The position numbers were made by a program, and so were the translations under genes. Under the pieces are notes generated by a model. It searched no databases. It worked only from the letters and a program-made list of their open reading frames with translations, and had not been told where the DNA came from. A stretch of 64,000 nt of DNA from Acidobacteriota bacterium (lineage in GTDB: Bacteria > Acidobacteriota > JAAYUB01): assembly GCA_016935015.1 (NCBI GenBank), contig JAFGRT010000145.1, positions 1 through 64,000 of the forward strand, written 5' to 3'. Positions 1 to 9,370 of this stretch are shown here, piece by piece (the first letter of the stretch is position 1; each line of letters opens with the position of its first letter).

Positions 1-3000
1 CGTTCTTGGCCAGCACCAGGATACCCGCCGCCTCTTCGGTGAACAGGGTTCCCGGCTCGATGCCGCCGAAGCCGCCGTTTTGGCCCGGCAACAGCTCGAC
101 GTCGTTGTTGGTGACCAGCGTCTCCACCAGGGCACGCCAACCTTCCAAAGCATCGGACGGTTCACGGAACGCCTGGATGGAGGTGGAACCGGCGCCCCAG
201 CCCTGCAGCTGGAGAGGCTTCCACATGACCACCGACTCTTCGTAGTCTCCGGGCGGAACCAGGACCAGCGAATTGGGCGCGGCCATGTCGATGACATCCT
301 GGATGCTGCCGCCCGGCGCCACCTGGTAGATGCCGCCCGCCGGCACGCCGACGGTCACGGTCACACCGATCTCGGTGACCAGGCCGTTGTCGCCGCGGCG
401 GATCTGCAGCTGGCCGGTGGTCGTCCCGGGGGCGACGGTGCCGGAGATGGAATCATTGGTCCAGACGACGTTGGCCAGAGGCACGCCGCCAATGGTGACG
501 TTCCCCTTGACCGTGCCGAAGCCGTAGTCGCGGGAGGTCCACTTGGGGAACATGCCGCCCAGGCCGTCGTACTGCGGATTGGGCACGGTGGTGGTCCCCA
601 TGGAAACGATGGTGATCTGCTCGCCCGGGGCCGACACAACCGGACCGCCCAAGGCCGACGAGACCGAAAAGATGGACGGTGTGCCGTCGGGCAGCTCGCA
701 GTCCAGCGGGAACTGCGCGGGGCCGGTGAAGGCCGCTACCGGCACCACCGGCGTATCGAGATAGGTGGTGGTTCCGGGCATGTACTGGAACGTGTAGCAG
801 AACTGGCTGTACTGGCGGTTGAAGTAGGGATCAGTGATGAACTGGGGCTCGCCCGGCTGGCCGTAGTTGGGATTCGGGATGGGGCCCGGATCGTTCAGGC
901 AGACGGTGATCATGTTGGGCGAAGCGCCGCTGGGCATGGGCAGGTTCATGGTGTAGGTGCTCGGCAGCAGGCCGTTGTAGCGGCCGAACTCATCCGAGTA
1001 CACGCGGCTGATTTCGCGCCCGGCCCAGTCGCGAACGGAGACCGGCAACCAGGGCGGAGCGTATTTTTCGCCGAACTGGGGCGAATTGGGATCGAACTCG
1101 TTGCGGGTGTCATCGAGGATGAACCCGGTGAAATGACCGGAGATGGGCACCTCGGTAAAGAGGAAGAAATCCGCCGCCGTGTTCAGGCCGGTGGTCACCG
1201 CCACTTGCTTCAAGTTACAAAGAGGGCGCATCTGACCGGCGTACAGGGCCGGAATACCAGGGAACAGCGAAAGTTCGGCCGGCACTTCGTGCATGGAACC
1301 GACACAGAAGGGGGGCTCGAGATCGGGATTCGGCTGGTATTCGTCACCGAAATCCACGTTCTTGTCCTCTTCCTTGACGATCTCGTAGCCCGGCGGAGGT
1401 ACGACCTCCACGATATATATGCCGTTCGGAATGCCGTCCGGCGTCTCGGCGGTAAAACCCGGGAAGGCGTAGCCGCCGTCGAAGACGCCCGGCCGCACCT
1501 GGTTGAAGTTGCGCAGGCCGTCGTAGCAGGCCGCGTTGTTGTAGAACGGATCGGCCGGATCTCCGGGGCAATCCGTGGGTAGGCTGTCATCCCAGCTGTC
1601 GGTCCAGGTCACGGACAGAGCGTCGCCCATATCGAACACGCCCGGCGTGCCGCCGTCCACATCCTCGGGACCCGGAAAGGGGGTCTCGGGGCTGTCGAAG
1701 GGAAAGTTGTCCACGTCGGCCACCTGGATGCCCGGGTTGCCGTCGATGTCATCGATGTAGCCGTCGGCGTCCTCATCCTGGTAGAGAACGACCTGAACCC
1801 GCGGAATGCCCGGCTCCCAGGGCTCGGCCGCGCCGTAGCGCGGATCGTCCTCGGCGCGGGTGGTGGAGTAGTACACCACGCCGGACACGCCGCCGTTCTC
1901 GCCGGGGGCGTAACTGGTCTTGCCCCACAGCAGGGCGCTGGTCTGACCGATAAAACCCTGGAAGGCCTGGGTCAGCACCGGCCCCACCTCGGTCCGGTAA
2001 GGCATGCCGCCGTTATCGGGCTGGGGCTGGGGATTCAGGATGCCGTTGAATTTCTCGAAAAACCACGGATAGGCCGGGTTGGTGAGATCGGGCAGCACGC
2101 CGCCGGCATCCACCACCACGGTCACGCCCGTGGCTTTAAAACGGAGAAAGTCCACTTCGGCCACCTGCCAGTGAAAAAACGGAAAGATGGTGTCGAACGG
2201 GACAAAACCTTCCGAGTCCGTCGGCGCCGCCAGGTAGACGGTGCCGTCGCGCCAGCGCAGGTTGATATTTTGCTCGGGCAGGGGCGGCTCGCCATCATCC
2301 CAAAAACCATCCTTGTCGAGGTCGTTGAAAACGTAGTGGTGCAAGCCCGTGAACCAGCTGAACACCGGGATCTGGCCGACGTCCTGGTTCACACCCTCAT
2401 CCACCAGAATATCGTGGAAAGAAAAGATATTGACCACGTTGTTGTCGAAGAAGACCAGCTGGTAATTGCCGGCCGGCACGTTGGGGATGGAGAAAGTGCC
2501 GTCGGGATTGACGGGCGCCGCATACATGCCGGGCCCGATGCCGCCGACGCCTTCATTGAGGCCGACCCACGGCGTGGTGTAGTCATACGGCGCGCCGGCC
2601 CAGAAATCGTATTCGGGCGGGCGGGAATAGTGCAGACGCACCACCTGCCCCGAAATGGTGCTGCCCGCACCCGCCGGGGTGGGGATATCGTTGAAGGGCT
2701 GCACAAAGCCGATAAACACATGCGGCCCGGCCGGACCGAACTCCCTGAAATAAGGGGGCTCACCGGCCTTGACCCAGGCGTCGATGACCTTGGTTCCCTC
2801 GATGGTGGAGGTCTGCTGCCAGCCGGAACCGGCCGGCGGCACGGCCTGGATGCCGTACTTGCCCGGCGCCAGGTTTTTGATGAGGGCGCGGCCCTCGGCA
2901 TCGGTCATGATGACGCCGTTGCCCATCACGTCCACGATGGGCATGTTGTCGGGTCCGAAAACATAGTTTCCGTTGATGTCACGCTCATAGGTCGTGCCCA

Positions 3001-3634
3001 AGGGATTGTCGAAGGCATCCTTGATGGCGAAGCCGGCCGACGCGCCGTAGCGGCCGCCGGCATCCTCCACCAGCAGCTGGAAGCCTGCCAGCCCCTGCTC
3101 TTCGGGCAGATCGGGCGCATTGTTGATGGGATAGTTGTCATGAAAGACGAACACGGCGATCTGGGCCGTGGGAATGGGCTGGGCGTGGACCACAATGGTC
3201 ATCTGCGACTGCCCGGGCGCCAGCAGACCGCCGCTGATGCTCCAGCCGCGGTCCGGCGGAGCCGGGCGGTCGGGCAGGACCGAAATATAGTAGTACTTGG
3301 CCGGATCCAGCGGCGTCGTGATGATGGCCGTGGAATCACCGGCATGGCCCTTGTCCACCAGCGGCATGTAACTGCGGTGGAAGGAATAGGCCAGCGAGTT
3401 CGGATCCTGGACTCCGGGAAGGGGATGAAATGTCGTATCCTCCTCGATGAGCCAACGGAATCCGGAAATGGATTCGCCGTTGGGACCGGTCACATGAACG
3501 GTCACCACGGCCAGACCGGAAAACACGAAACTCATCATCATGATCAGGGTTGAGAGGAAAATTTTCCGATGGAGCCCAGAGTAGCGTCTCGTTTCTTTCA
3601 CGGGTAACTCCTTGAAGCTAAGATTGCGGTTCAT
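1..3634 (-). CDS. Very large exported surface protein (partial, 3' end beyond window)
   Basis: An open frame of at least 1211 codons reads leftward off the window. The ATG at 3634 is preceded by AAGGAG at a good distance. A hydrophobic segment at about residues 26-45 looks like a signal peptide or anchor. Several regions then look like CnaB/SdrD-type or carboxypeptidase-regulatory beta-sandwiches, with repeated phrases such as DADGYIDDIDGN and PPPGYEIV typical of those folds. An IPT/TIG-like stretch follows near residue 1000-1080, and the visible end (SIQDVIDMAAPNSLVLVPPGDY) looks like the start of a NosD/pectin-lyase parallel beta-helix. It is likely an adhesin or cell-surface structural protein; no catalytic motif is visible. 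The gene starts 13 bp after the receiver gene, so it probably shares that gene's sigma-54 promoter. Domain names are by eye. Confidence 0.85.
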   Translation of the reverse strand, partial: MNRNLSFKELPVKETRRYSGLHRKIFLSTLIMMMSFVFSGLAVVTVHVTGPNGESISGFRWLIEEDTTFHPLPGVQDPNSLAYSFHRSYMPLVDKGHAGDSTAIITTPLDPAKYYYISVLPDRPAPPDRGWSISGGLLAPGQSQMTIVVHAQPIPTAQIAVFVFHDNYPINNAPDLPEEQGLAGFQLLVEDAGGRYGASAGFAIKDAFDNPLGTTYERDINGNYVFGPDNMPIVDVMGNGVIMTDAEGRALIKNLAPGKYGIQAVPPAGSGWQQTSTIEGTKVIDAWVKAGEPPYFREFGPAGPHVFIGFVQPFNDIPTPAGAGSTISGQVVRLHYSRPPEYDFWAGAPYDYTTPWVGLNEGVGGIGPGMYAAPVNPDGTFSIPNVPAGNYQLVFFDNNVVNIFSFHDILVDEGVNQDVGQIPVFSWFTGLHHYVFNDLDKDGFWDDGEPPLPEQNINLRWRDGTVYLAAPTDSEGFVPFDTIFPFFHWQVAEVDFLRFKATGVTVVVDAGGVLPDLTNPAYPWFFEKFNGILNPQPQPDNGGMPYRTEVGPVLTQAFQGFIGQTSALLWGKTSYAPGENGGVSGVVYYSTTRAEDDPRYGAAEPWEPGIPRVQVVLYQDEDADGYIDDIDGNPGIQVADVDNFPFDSPETPFPGPEDVDGGTPGVFDMGDALSVTWTDSWDDSLPTDCPGDPADPFYNNAACYDGLRNFNQVRPGVFDGGYAFPGFTAETPDGIPNGIYIVEVVPPPGYEIVKEEDKNVDFGDEYQPNPDLEPPFCVGSMHEVPAELSLFPGIPALYAGQMRPLCNLKQVAVTTGLNTAADFFLFTEVPISGHFTGFILDDTRNEFDPNSPQFGEKYAPPWLPVSVRDWAGREISRVYSDEFGRYNGLLPSTYTMNLPMPSGASPNMITVCLNDPGPIPNPNYGQPGEPQFITDPYFNRQYSQFCYTFQYMPGTTTYLDTPVVPVAAFTGPAQFPLDCELPDGTPSIFSVSSALGGPVVSAPGEQITIVSMGTTTVPNPQYDGLGGMFPKWTSRDYGFGTVKGNVTIGGVPLANVVWTNDSISGTVAPGTTTGQLQIRRGDNGLVTEIGVTVTVGVPAGGIYQVAPGGSIQDVIDMAAPNSLVLVPPGDYEESVVMWKPLQLQGWGAGSTSIQAFREPSDALEGWRALVETLVTNNDVELLPGQNGGFGGIEPGTLFTEEAAGILVLAKN

Positions 3635-3647
3635 ATACCGATTCTCC

Positions 3648-4055
3648 TTAATTGGCCAAATGAGAGTGGGAGGGACCATCGCCCTTCTCGTCCGGGGGGG
3701 GCGTCCGGTCACACTGTTCGATGAGCCGGACCAGCCGTTCCATGGCGAAGGGCTTGGCCAGGCAACTGCAGGCGCCGGCGCTCAGGGAGTCGGACAGCTC
3801 TTTGGCGCCGGCACTGCCGGAGATGATGATGACCGGCACATCCTGGTTGATCTTCTTGATGATCCTCATTGTATCGGTCCCGCTGAGGCGGGGCATGCGG
3901 ATATCGAAGAGCAGCAGGTCATACGGATGCTCCATATAACTGAGGACGGCTTCCACGCCGTCACCCACAAGGTCCACATGATGGTGCATCTCTTCCAGCT
4001 CCTCTTTCAGGACAAAACCAAAATTGCGATCGTCTTCAGCCAGCAATATGTTCAT
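3648..4055 (-). CDS. Single-domain CheY-like response regulator
   Basis: The 135-residue protein is a stand-alone receiver domain. Visible signature residues are the acidic cluster EDD at 7-9, phospho-acceptor Asp51 in the LLLFDIRMP strand, switch Ser79 and Lys101 before PF. There is no output domain; after residue 115 only a short charged tail remains. It therefore probably acts by protein-protein contact or as a phosphate sink for the histidine kinase encoded just upstream. It is preceded by a sigma-54 promoter and two dyads and followed after 13 bp by the giant surface protein gene, so it is probably co-expressed with it. Confidence 0.93.
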   Translation of the reverse strand: MNILLAEDDRNFGFVLKEELEEMHHHVDLVGDGVEAVLSYMEHPYDLLLFDIRMPRLSGTDTMRIIKKINQDVPVIIISGSAGAKELSDSLSAGACSCLAKPFAMERLVRLIEQCDRTPPPDEKGDGPSHSHLAN

Positions 4056-4088
4056 TACACCTCTCCTCGCAGGAACGGCCTATAGTTA

Positions 4089-4104
4089 AGCAATATACTT
4101 GCCA
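4089..4104 (-). promoter_or_regulatory. Sigma-54 (-24/-12) promoter of the receiver/surface-protein operon
   Basis: Read on the minus strand the site is TGGCAAGTATATTGCT. It matches the RpoN consensus TGGCACRNNNNTTGCW at every defined position but one, with the required GG-N10-GC spacing. It would start transcription about 23 nt upstream of the receiver ATG. An NtrC-family sigma-54 activator is encoded about 3 kb upstream in the same gene group. Confidence 0.85.
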
Positions 4105-4157
4105 ATAAGCGAATTCCTTTTTAAAAAAGGGATTAACAAAATAAGGATTTCTGGATT

Positions 4158-4195
4158 CGGGCATTTTGCCCGACAAAGTACGGACAGAATGCCCG
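4158..4195. promoter_or_regulatory. Two upstream dyads, likely enhancer (UAS) sites for the NtrC-type regulator
   Basis: Positions 4158-4172 form a perfect dyad CGGGCA-N3-TGCCCG. Positions 4181-4195 form CGGACA-N3-TGCCCG, the same site with one mismatch. The centres are 23 bp apart, about two helical turns. They lie roughly 80-110 bp upstream of the predicted start site, the usual place for paired enhancer sites of NtrC-family activators. The assignment to the regulator at 7115-8434 is inferred from linkage. Confidence 0.7.
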
Positions 4196-4200
4196 ATATC

Positions 4201-7014
4201 CTAGGCGGTATCGTTCTGAACGGGGAGATGGATCAGGAAGGAAGCCCCCTCACCCGGAACGGATCTCACCTCGATCCGGCCCTGCATATCGGTGATGATA
4301 CGACTGGCGATGGACAGCCCCAGGCCGGTCCCGCCGCGGTCATGCTTGGTGGAATAAAATGGCTCCATGATCCGTCCCTGAACCTCGGCCGGTATGCCCG
4401 GTCCTGAGTCATGGATGGCCACACAAACCGTACCGCTTTTATGCGTGGTCTCTACGGCCAGGGTGCCCCGGTCGGCCATGGCATCGAGGGCGTTGACAAC
4501 GATGGCCAGAAACACCTGCCGCAACTCGCCCTCGTTGCCGGAAACCGCCGGCAAAGGGTCGGCGAAATTGCGCATCACCTTCACCCGCTTCAGTCGGCCC
4601 TGGTACCCCACCATTTCGATGGTGCGGTCCAGGATGTAATTGAGGTTGAGTCCTTCTTCGCTGTCCGGCGAGCGTCGCACGAAGCTCAGCATATTGGTGG
4701 TGATGGCGGTGCACCGGGCCACCTCCTCCTCGATGATGCCCAGGTAGCTGCCGAACAGATCGGCCTGGTACTCGTCGTGGACGATCCGGCGCTGCAGTCC
4801 TTCGGCGCACGCGGAAATGGTGGCCAGGGGATTGTTGATCTCGTGGGCGATGCCCGCCGCCATCTGTCCCAGGGCGGCCAGGCGATCGCTGAGGATGAGT
4901 TTCATCTCGTTATCCTTGCGCTCGGTGATATCCTTGGCGATGCGGATACAGAAGGCGAACTCGCCGTCGGGAGACTTGTAGGGGAAGACGGACAATTGCC
5001 ACACCTTGCCCTTGACGGAGTCCCGAAATTCTCGGGTCACCGGCATATCGCCGTGGCGGACTTCGCGGTTGAAGCAATCCGCGATAGGCTGGTCCTGCTC
5101 ATGGATCAGGTCGTAGCATTTGCGGCAAGGGACCTCGTCCGGCGTCAGCTTGTAGTACTCCATGAAGGCGCGATTGGCCTTGAGGATGTTGTGCTCCTGG
5201 TCATGGATGGAGATCAGGTCGGTGATGGCATCGAAGGTGGCCTGCCATTCCTGGTGGGAGCGGGCCAGGATCCGCAATTTCTCCATCTCCTGCCTTTCAA
5301 TCTGGAATATTCGGTTTTCCGTCACATCGCGGAAAACGATGACTGAACCACCGGGATCGTCAGCAGGACCAGGCAATGGGGTGAAACTGTAGTTAATGTA
5401 GTTTTGTCGCCCGCGGTCGCCCAGCAAGATGGCTTCCCGGGACTGCCGCCGCGCACCGTTTTGGCTGAGGGCCGCCCAGTCGGCCGCATCGAAATGCACT
5501 TCGCCCTTTTCGTCGAGCAGCTGGGCAACCTCCTCCAGGCGATGCCCGGCGATCTCTCCAAACGGCCGGCCGATGAGCCGCTCCGCCGCCGGATTCATCG
5601 ACCGGACCCGGCCGTCCTTGTCCAGGGTGATGACGCCGTCGGAGAGACTGGCCAGCAGGATGCCCAGCCGCTCCTTCTCGGTATTGAGGGCCGCGGCGCT
5701 GCGCTTAAGATCCGTGATATCGGCCATGGTGCCCACATACCCCGCAATTTGCCCATTTTCAGCAATTTCAGGCGTGGTTTCGCCGATGATCCAGGTCACC
5801 TGGCCGTCCGGGTGGACGAAACGGACTTCCGTCCGGAAAGATTCCTGCCGCTGCACGGCGTCCCGCCAGCCGGCCAGGACCCGCTCACGGTCGGCGGGGT
5901 GGATGCCGTCGGCCCAACCCAGGCCCATGCTGTCGGTGGTGGTCAGGCCGGAGAGCTCGGTACAGCGCCGGTTGACATACGTCACGCGGCCCGCGGCATC
6001 CGTTCGGAAAATGCCGGCGGGTGAAATGCGGGCGATGGTATCCAGCTGCCGCTCACGCCGGCGCAATGATTCTGCCGCCGCGCGTCGTTCAGTCACCACC
6101 GCGGCCAGCGTCATGCCGGTGCTGGCCACGATCACCAGAAAGATCTGCAGATAGATGATGTTTACCTGGCTATCGCCGATGATGAACGGGCCCCGTCCTG
6201 CCAGGGTCCCCCAGAAGGCTTCGACGGCCACGATCAGGACGAGGGTGGCAACGCCCGCCTGGCCGAAGCGGAGGGCCGCCCAGATCACGAGGGGAAACAG
6301 CAGGATGGCAAAGACATAGGCGAGTTCATCGTACAGCCACATCCGGTGGATGGATTGCCCCATCACCAGCACCAGCCCCACCAGGATGGCCCCTTCCAGC
6401 CAGCGCCACCGGGTGCCCGGGAACAGCATGGGTGCCTGCAGCGCCAACAGCAGCGGGGCAAGGATCAGCACACCCATGGCCTCCCCAAATCGCCAGCCCA
6501 GGCCAACCGGCAGAAGATCGGCGGCCGGATGGCCCCCGAGCCAGAGGCAGAAACAGATGATGCCGGCGCTCACCAGGGGACCGATGCCGAAACCGATGGC
6601 GATCAGGCTGAGGACATCGCGAATCCGGTCCAGTTCCAGCCGGAAACCGGCGAACCGGTGCAGCAGATAAGCCGCCGTCAGTGCGCCCGCCAGGTCGCCG
6701 GCAGCCACCCCCGCCGCCAGTTCGAAAGGCACCGGCAGCACCAACGCCGCCAGGCCGGCCCCGACGACCACTCCCGGCCACAGGCGACAGCCGAACCGCA
6801 GCAAGAAGGCCAGGGCCACACCGGCGGGGGGCCAGAGGAGTGAGGTGCTTTCGGTAAAGAAGGGGGGCGTCAGACCGATCATGGCGCCGGCCAGGTAGAT
6901 CGCCACCAGGAGCAGGATCCTGAGCAGGCCGCGGGGAGAAGCCGTCGTTACCGGGGCAGACATCCGTTGGTTGTCCATAGCCTCATTCATCGCCGCTGCC
7001 GGCCACGCCCTCAT
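4201..7014 (-). CDS. MASE1-PAS-PAS-PAS sensor histidine kinase
   Basis: The 937-residue membrane kinase has about eight hydrophobic helices in the first 310 residues, including the MASE1-like motif SLLWPPAGVALAFLLRFG. Three PAS domains follow at roughly 325-445, 450-570 and 590-710. The HisKA motif is AAGIAHEINNPL with the phospho-His at about 724. The ATPase boxes are VVNALDAM (N), DSGPGIP (G1) and GGTGLGLSI (G2), so it should be active. It lies 100 bp downstream of the NtrC-like regulator and is very likely its partner. Alternative starts in frame are ATGs at 6990, 6978 and 6963; no ribosome site clearly decides between them. The ligand is unknown. Confidence 0.9.
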   Translation of the reverse strand: MRAWPAAAMNEAMDNQRMSAPVTTASPRGLLRILLLVAIYLAGAMIGLTPPFFTESTSLLWPPAGVALAFLLRFGCRLWPGVVVGAGLAALVLPVPFELAAGVAAGDLAGALTAAYLLHRFAGFRLELDRIRDVLSLIAIGFGIGPLVSAGIICFCLWLGGHPAADLLPVGLGWRFGEAMGVLILAPLLLALQAPMLFPGTRWRWLEGAILVGLVLVMGQSIHRMWLYDELAYVFAILLFPLVIWAALRFGQAGVATLVLIVAVEAFWGTLAGRGPFIIGDSQVNIIYLQIFLVIVASTGMTLAAVVTERRAAAESLRRRERQLDTIARISPAGIFRTDAAGRVTYVNRRCTELSGLTTTDSMGLGWADGIHPADRERVLAGWRDAVQRQESFRTEVRFVHPDGQVTWIIGETTPEIAENGQIAGYVGTMADITDLKRSAAALNTEKERLGILLASLSDGVITLDKDGRVRSMNPAAERLIGRPFGEIAGHRLEEVAQLLDEKGEVHFDAADWAALSQNGARRQSREAILLGDRGRQNYINYSFTPLPGPADDPGGSVIVFRDVTENRIFQIERQEMEKLRILARSHQEWQATFDAITDLISIHDQEHNILKANRAFMEYYKLTPDEVPCRKCYDLIHEQDQPIADCFNREVRHGDMPVTREFRDSVKGKVWQLSVFPYKSPDGEFAFCIRIAKDITERKDNEMKLILSDRLAALGQMAAGIAHEINNPLATISACAEGLQRRIVHDEYQADLFGSYLGIIEEEVARCTAITTNMLSFVRRSPDSEEGLNLNYILDRTIEMVGYQGRLKRVKVMRNFADPLPAVSGNEGELRQVFLAIVVNALDAMADRGTLAVETTHKSGTVCVAIHDSGPGIPAEVQGRIMEPFYSTKHDRGGTGLGLSIASRIITDMQGRIEVRSVPGEGASFLIHLPVQNDTA

Positions 7015-7114
7015 GCCGCGTTGCCCTTACGGCCGGTTCTTTCCGGGCGGCGGTGAATTCCTTGCGTCATTCGGGCACGGTCCGCCGGCACGATTGGCGA
7101 ACGACCGGTGCCGT

Positions 7115-8434
7115 TTAGTCATCTATTCCGTAGCTGTTCATCTTGCGATATAACGTTTTGGCGTCGATGCCCAGTATTTCCGCCGTCTGGCCGCGATGCC
7201 CGCCGGTCTGGGCCAGGATATGGCGGATGTGCTCCCGCTCAACGTCTTTCAGGCTGCGAAGATCCCGATTGTGTCCCGTTCGTTCCACACCATGAAAATC
7301 CTGGGGCTGCAACTCATCACTCTGGTGCAGGAGGACCGCCCGCTGCAGCACGTTCAACAGCTCCCGCACATTCCCGGGCCAGTCGTATTCCGCCAGCAAA
7401 TCCATAGCCGCCCGGCTGATCTTCTTGCCGCGCGCCACCGGATGGGTGACCATAAAATGGCGCGTCAACGCCACGATATCTTCACGGCGCTCCCGCAAGG
7501 GCGGGATGTGCAGGTTGATGGCGCCGATGCGCCAGTAGAGATCCTCGCGGAACATGCCCCGCTCGCATTCGGCCGTCAGATTCTTGTTGGACGCGGAAAC
7601 GATGCGCACATCGGACCGCAGCTCGCGGGTACCGCCCACCCGAAAATAGGTGCCGGTTTCCAGTACCCGCAATAGCTTGGCCTGGGTAGTCAGCGGCATC
7701 TCACCGATCTCGTCGATAAAGAAAGTGCCTTCGTGCGCCAGTTCGAACAGGCCGGGCTTCTGGGCGGCGGCTCCGGTAAACGCCCCTTTTTCGTGGCCGA
7801 AGAACTCACTTTCGAACATGCTTTCGGTGAAGGCGCTGCAATTCACCGCGATGAACGATTTCGCGGCACGCGGCGATGCCGAATGCACCGCCCGGGCCAC
7901 CAATTCCTTGCCCACCCCGGTTTCACCCGAAATATGCACCGCCACGTCCGAAGGCGCCACGCGGCGGACATTATCCAGCACTTGCCGTATCTTGGGGCTG
8001 TCGGTGACGATCTCGGGGAACTCCATCTGACGCTGAATCTGCGAACGCAGCAGACGATTTTCCCGGACCAGGCCATGCTTTTCGGCGGCCCGCCGGATGA
8101 CGGCCACCAGTTCCTGAATCTTGACAGGTTTGATGAGAAAATCGTAGGCGCCGAGCTTCATGGCTTCCACCGCGGTGGGTACGGTGGCATTGGCCGTCAG
8201 CAGGACGACTTCGGTGGTGATCTCTTCCTTTTTAAGGGTCTGCAGAACTTCCATTCCGCTCAGCCCGGGCATGGTCAGATCCAGCAACAGGACGTCGAAA
8301 TCATCGTGGCGGAGCATCTCCAGGGCCGTCTGCCCTGCCGGAGCTTCACGGGTATCAAAGCCCTCGCTTGCCAGCTCGGTGGCCAATACGCTGCGCAGGT
8401 TTTTGTCATCATCGGTAATCAGAAGCCGGATCAT
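7115..8434 (-). CDS. NtrC-family sigma-54-dependent response regulator
   Basis: The 439-residue regulator has three domains. The receiver (1-120) has the acidic pocket TDDD, phospho-acceptor Asp52 and Lys102. The AAA+ domain has Walker A GETGVGKE at 170-177, the sigma-54-contacting loop GAFTGA at 217-222, and Walker B ending FFIDE near 242. The C-terminus carries a Fis-type helix-turn-helix (TAEILGIDAKTLYRKMNSYG). It heads the gene group that continues with the histidine kinase. Its probable target is the sigma-54 promoter at 4089-4104, where two matching dyads lie upstream. Confidence 0.95.
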   Translation of the reverse strand: MIRLLITDDDKNLRSVLATELASEGFDTREAPAGQTALEMLRHDDFDVLLLDLTMPGLSGMEVLQTLKKEEITTEVVLLTANATVPTAVEAMKLGAYDFLIKPVKIQELVAVIRRAAEKHGLVRENRLLRSQIQRQMEFPEIVTDSPKIRQVLDNVRRVAPSDVAVHISGETGVGKELVARAVHSASPRAAKSFIAVNCSAFTESMFESEFFGHEKGAFTGAAAQKPGLFELAHEGTFFIDEIGEMPLTTQAKLLRVLETGTYFRVGGTRELRSDVRIVSASNKNLTAECERGMFREDLYWRIGAINLHIPPLRERREDIVALTRHFMVTHPVARGKKISRAAMDLLAEYDWPGNVRELLNVLQRAVLLHQSDELQPQDFHGVERTGHNRDLRSLKDVEREHIRHILAQTGGHRGQTAEILGIDAKTLYRKMNSYGIDD

Positions 8435-8881
8435 CGGTTTTCTCTCTCCCCCGCCGGAGGAATTCCCTTACGCTCTGCCTGCCCATGTCAAAGGATTACC
8501 GTTCCCAAGTTTATTGTCGTTGTCGTAACCGTAATCAATCTTTTCCTCGTTCTCGACGTCATCTTCCCTCCGATTGCGATACCGATTTCGATGGCAAGAC
8601 CAAGGTAGCCCAATGGAACGACGACATATTTCCTCCGTTTCCAGGCACAACGGCAAAGATATCTTTCACTTCAATCAGATGCAGGCGGTGGCCGGCCGTT
8701 GCAACTATTCCGCCGGGCCGGGAGATGGTCAGCCCCGGGGCGAGGGGGGACGATCACCGTCGATGAAGAGCCGGCGGCACCGGGCAGAACCGGCCGTCGT
8801 TCTTGCCTGCCACCGGTGGACCTGCTACAATCGGGCCATCTGTTATCCACAGATAAAGCGACTCTTTCTCGGGAGGCTCAC
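8435..8881. other. Intergenic region with a degenerate ATCG/ACGA-rich repeat
   Basis: This 447 bp stretch separates the divergent regulator and acetyltransferase genes. Between about 8500 and 8610 the minus strand is a degenerate run of ATCGNAATCGG- and GATTACGGTTACGAC-like units, resembling the low-complexity strings found between genes in some GC-rich bacteria. I see no convincing gene in the short ORFs here. The right part holds the acetyltransferase promoter at 8803-8831 and one perfect DnaA-box-like string (TTATCCACA) at 8843-8851. Confidence 0.5.
8803..8831 (+). promoter_or_regulatory. Sigma-70-type promoter of the GNAT gene
   Basis: The -35 box TTGCCT (8803-8808) and -10 box TACAAT (8826-8831) are separated by 17 bp. 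The predicted start is about 44 nt upstream of the GTG at 8882. Confidence 0.6.
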
Positions 8882-9367
8882 GTGGAATCCGCCGCTTTGA
8901 CCATCCGGCCAGCCACAGCCAAAGACGTACCCCTGATCCTGCACTTCATCCGCCGGCTGGCGGAGTACGAACGGCTGGCCCACGAGGTCACGGCCACCGA
9001 AGATGTGCTGCGGGAGACACTGTTCGGCCGCCGGCCGTCGGCGGAGGTCATCCTCGGCTACCTGGGACCGCAACCGGTGGGCTTCGCCTTGTTTTTCCAC
9101 AATTTTTCCACCTTCCTGGGCCGCCCGGGCATCTACCTGGAAGATCTTTTTATCGAAGAGGACTACCGGCGGCGCGGCTTCGGGCGGGCCATGCTGCGCC
9201 ACCTGGCCCGGCTGGCCCTGGAGCGGAACTGCGGCCGGCTGGAATGGTGGGTCCTGGACTGGAACCGGCCGGCCATCGACTTCTACCGGCGCATCGGTGC
9301 CGTCCCCATGTCCGACTGGACCGTGTACCGCCTATCGGGTGCGGCCCTGCAGCGCCTGGCCGAATAA
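8882..9367 (+). CDS. GNAT-family N-acetyltransferase, SSAT-like
   Basis: I chose the GTG at 8882 because GGGAGG sits just upstream and the fold begins right after it (LTIRPATAKD). The longer reading from 8699 has no support and would include the promoter. The 161-residue protein shows the GNAT layout: ALFFHNFSTFLGRPGIYLEDLFI is typical of the diamine (spermidine/spermine-type) acetyltransferase subgroup, and the acetyl-CoA loop is RRRGFGRAML. C-terminal NRPAIDFYRRIGA is the usual end of the domain. It probably acetylates a small primary amine or amino acid; the substrate cannot be read from sequence. Confidence 0.9.
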   Translation: MESAALTIRPATAKDVPLILHFIRRLAEYERLAHEVTATEDVLRETLFGRRPSAEVILGYLGPQPVGFALFFHNFSTFLGRPGIYLEDLFIEEDYRRRGFGRAMLRHLARLALERNCGRLEWWVLDWNRPAIDFYRRIGAVPMSDWTVYRLSGAALQRLAE

Positions 9368-9370
9368 GGC

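Noticed and set aside
80-1582. Long plus-strand frame of 500 codons
   Set aside because: It is the complement of the large surface protein, whose minus-strand frame has a signal sequence and domain-like motifs; the plus-strand product is His/Gly/Arg-rich junk.
8468-8656. 62-codon minus-strand ORF
   Set aside because: Its product (RNRYRNRRED..., DYGYDNDN...) simply translates the degenerate repeat tract.
8843-8851. Perfect DnaA box TTATCCACA
   Set aside because: A single copy, with no dnaA/dnaN nearby and no AT-rich unwinding region, does not make an origin.
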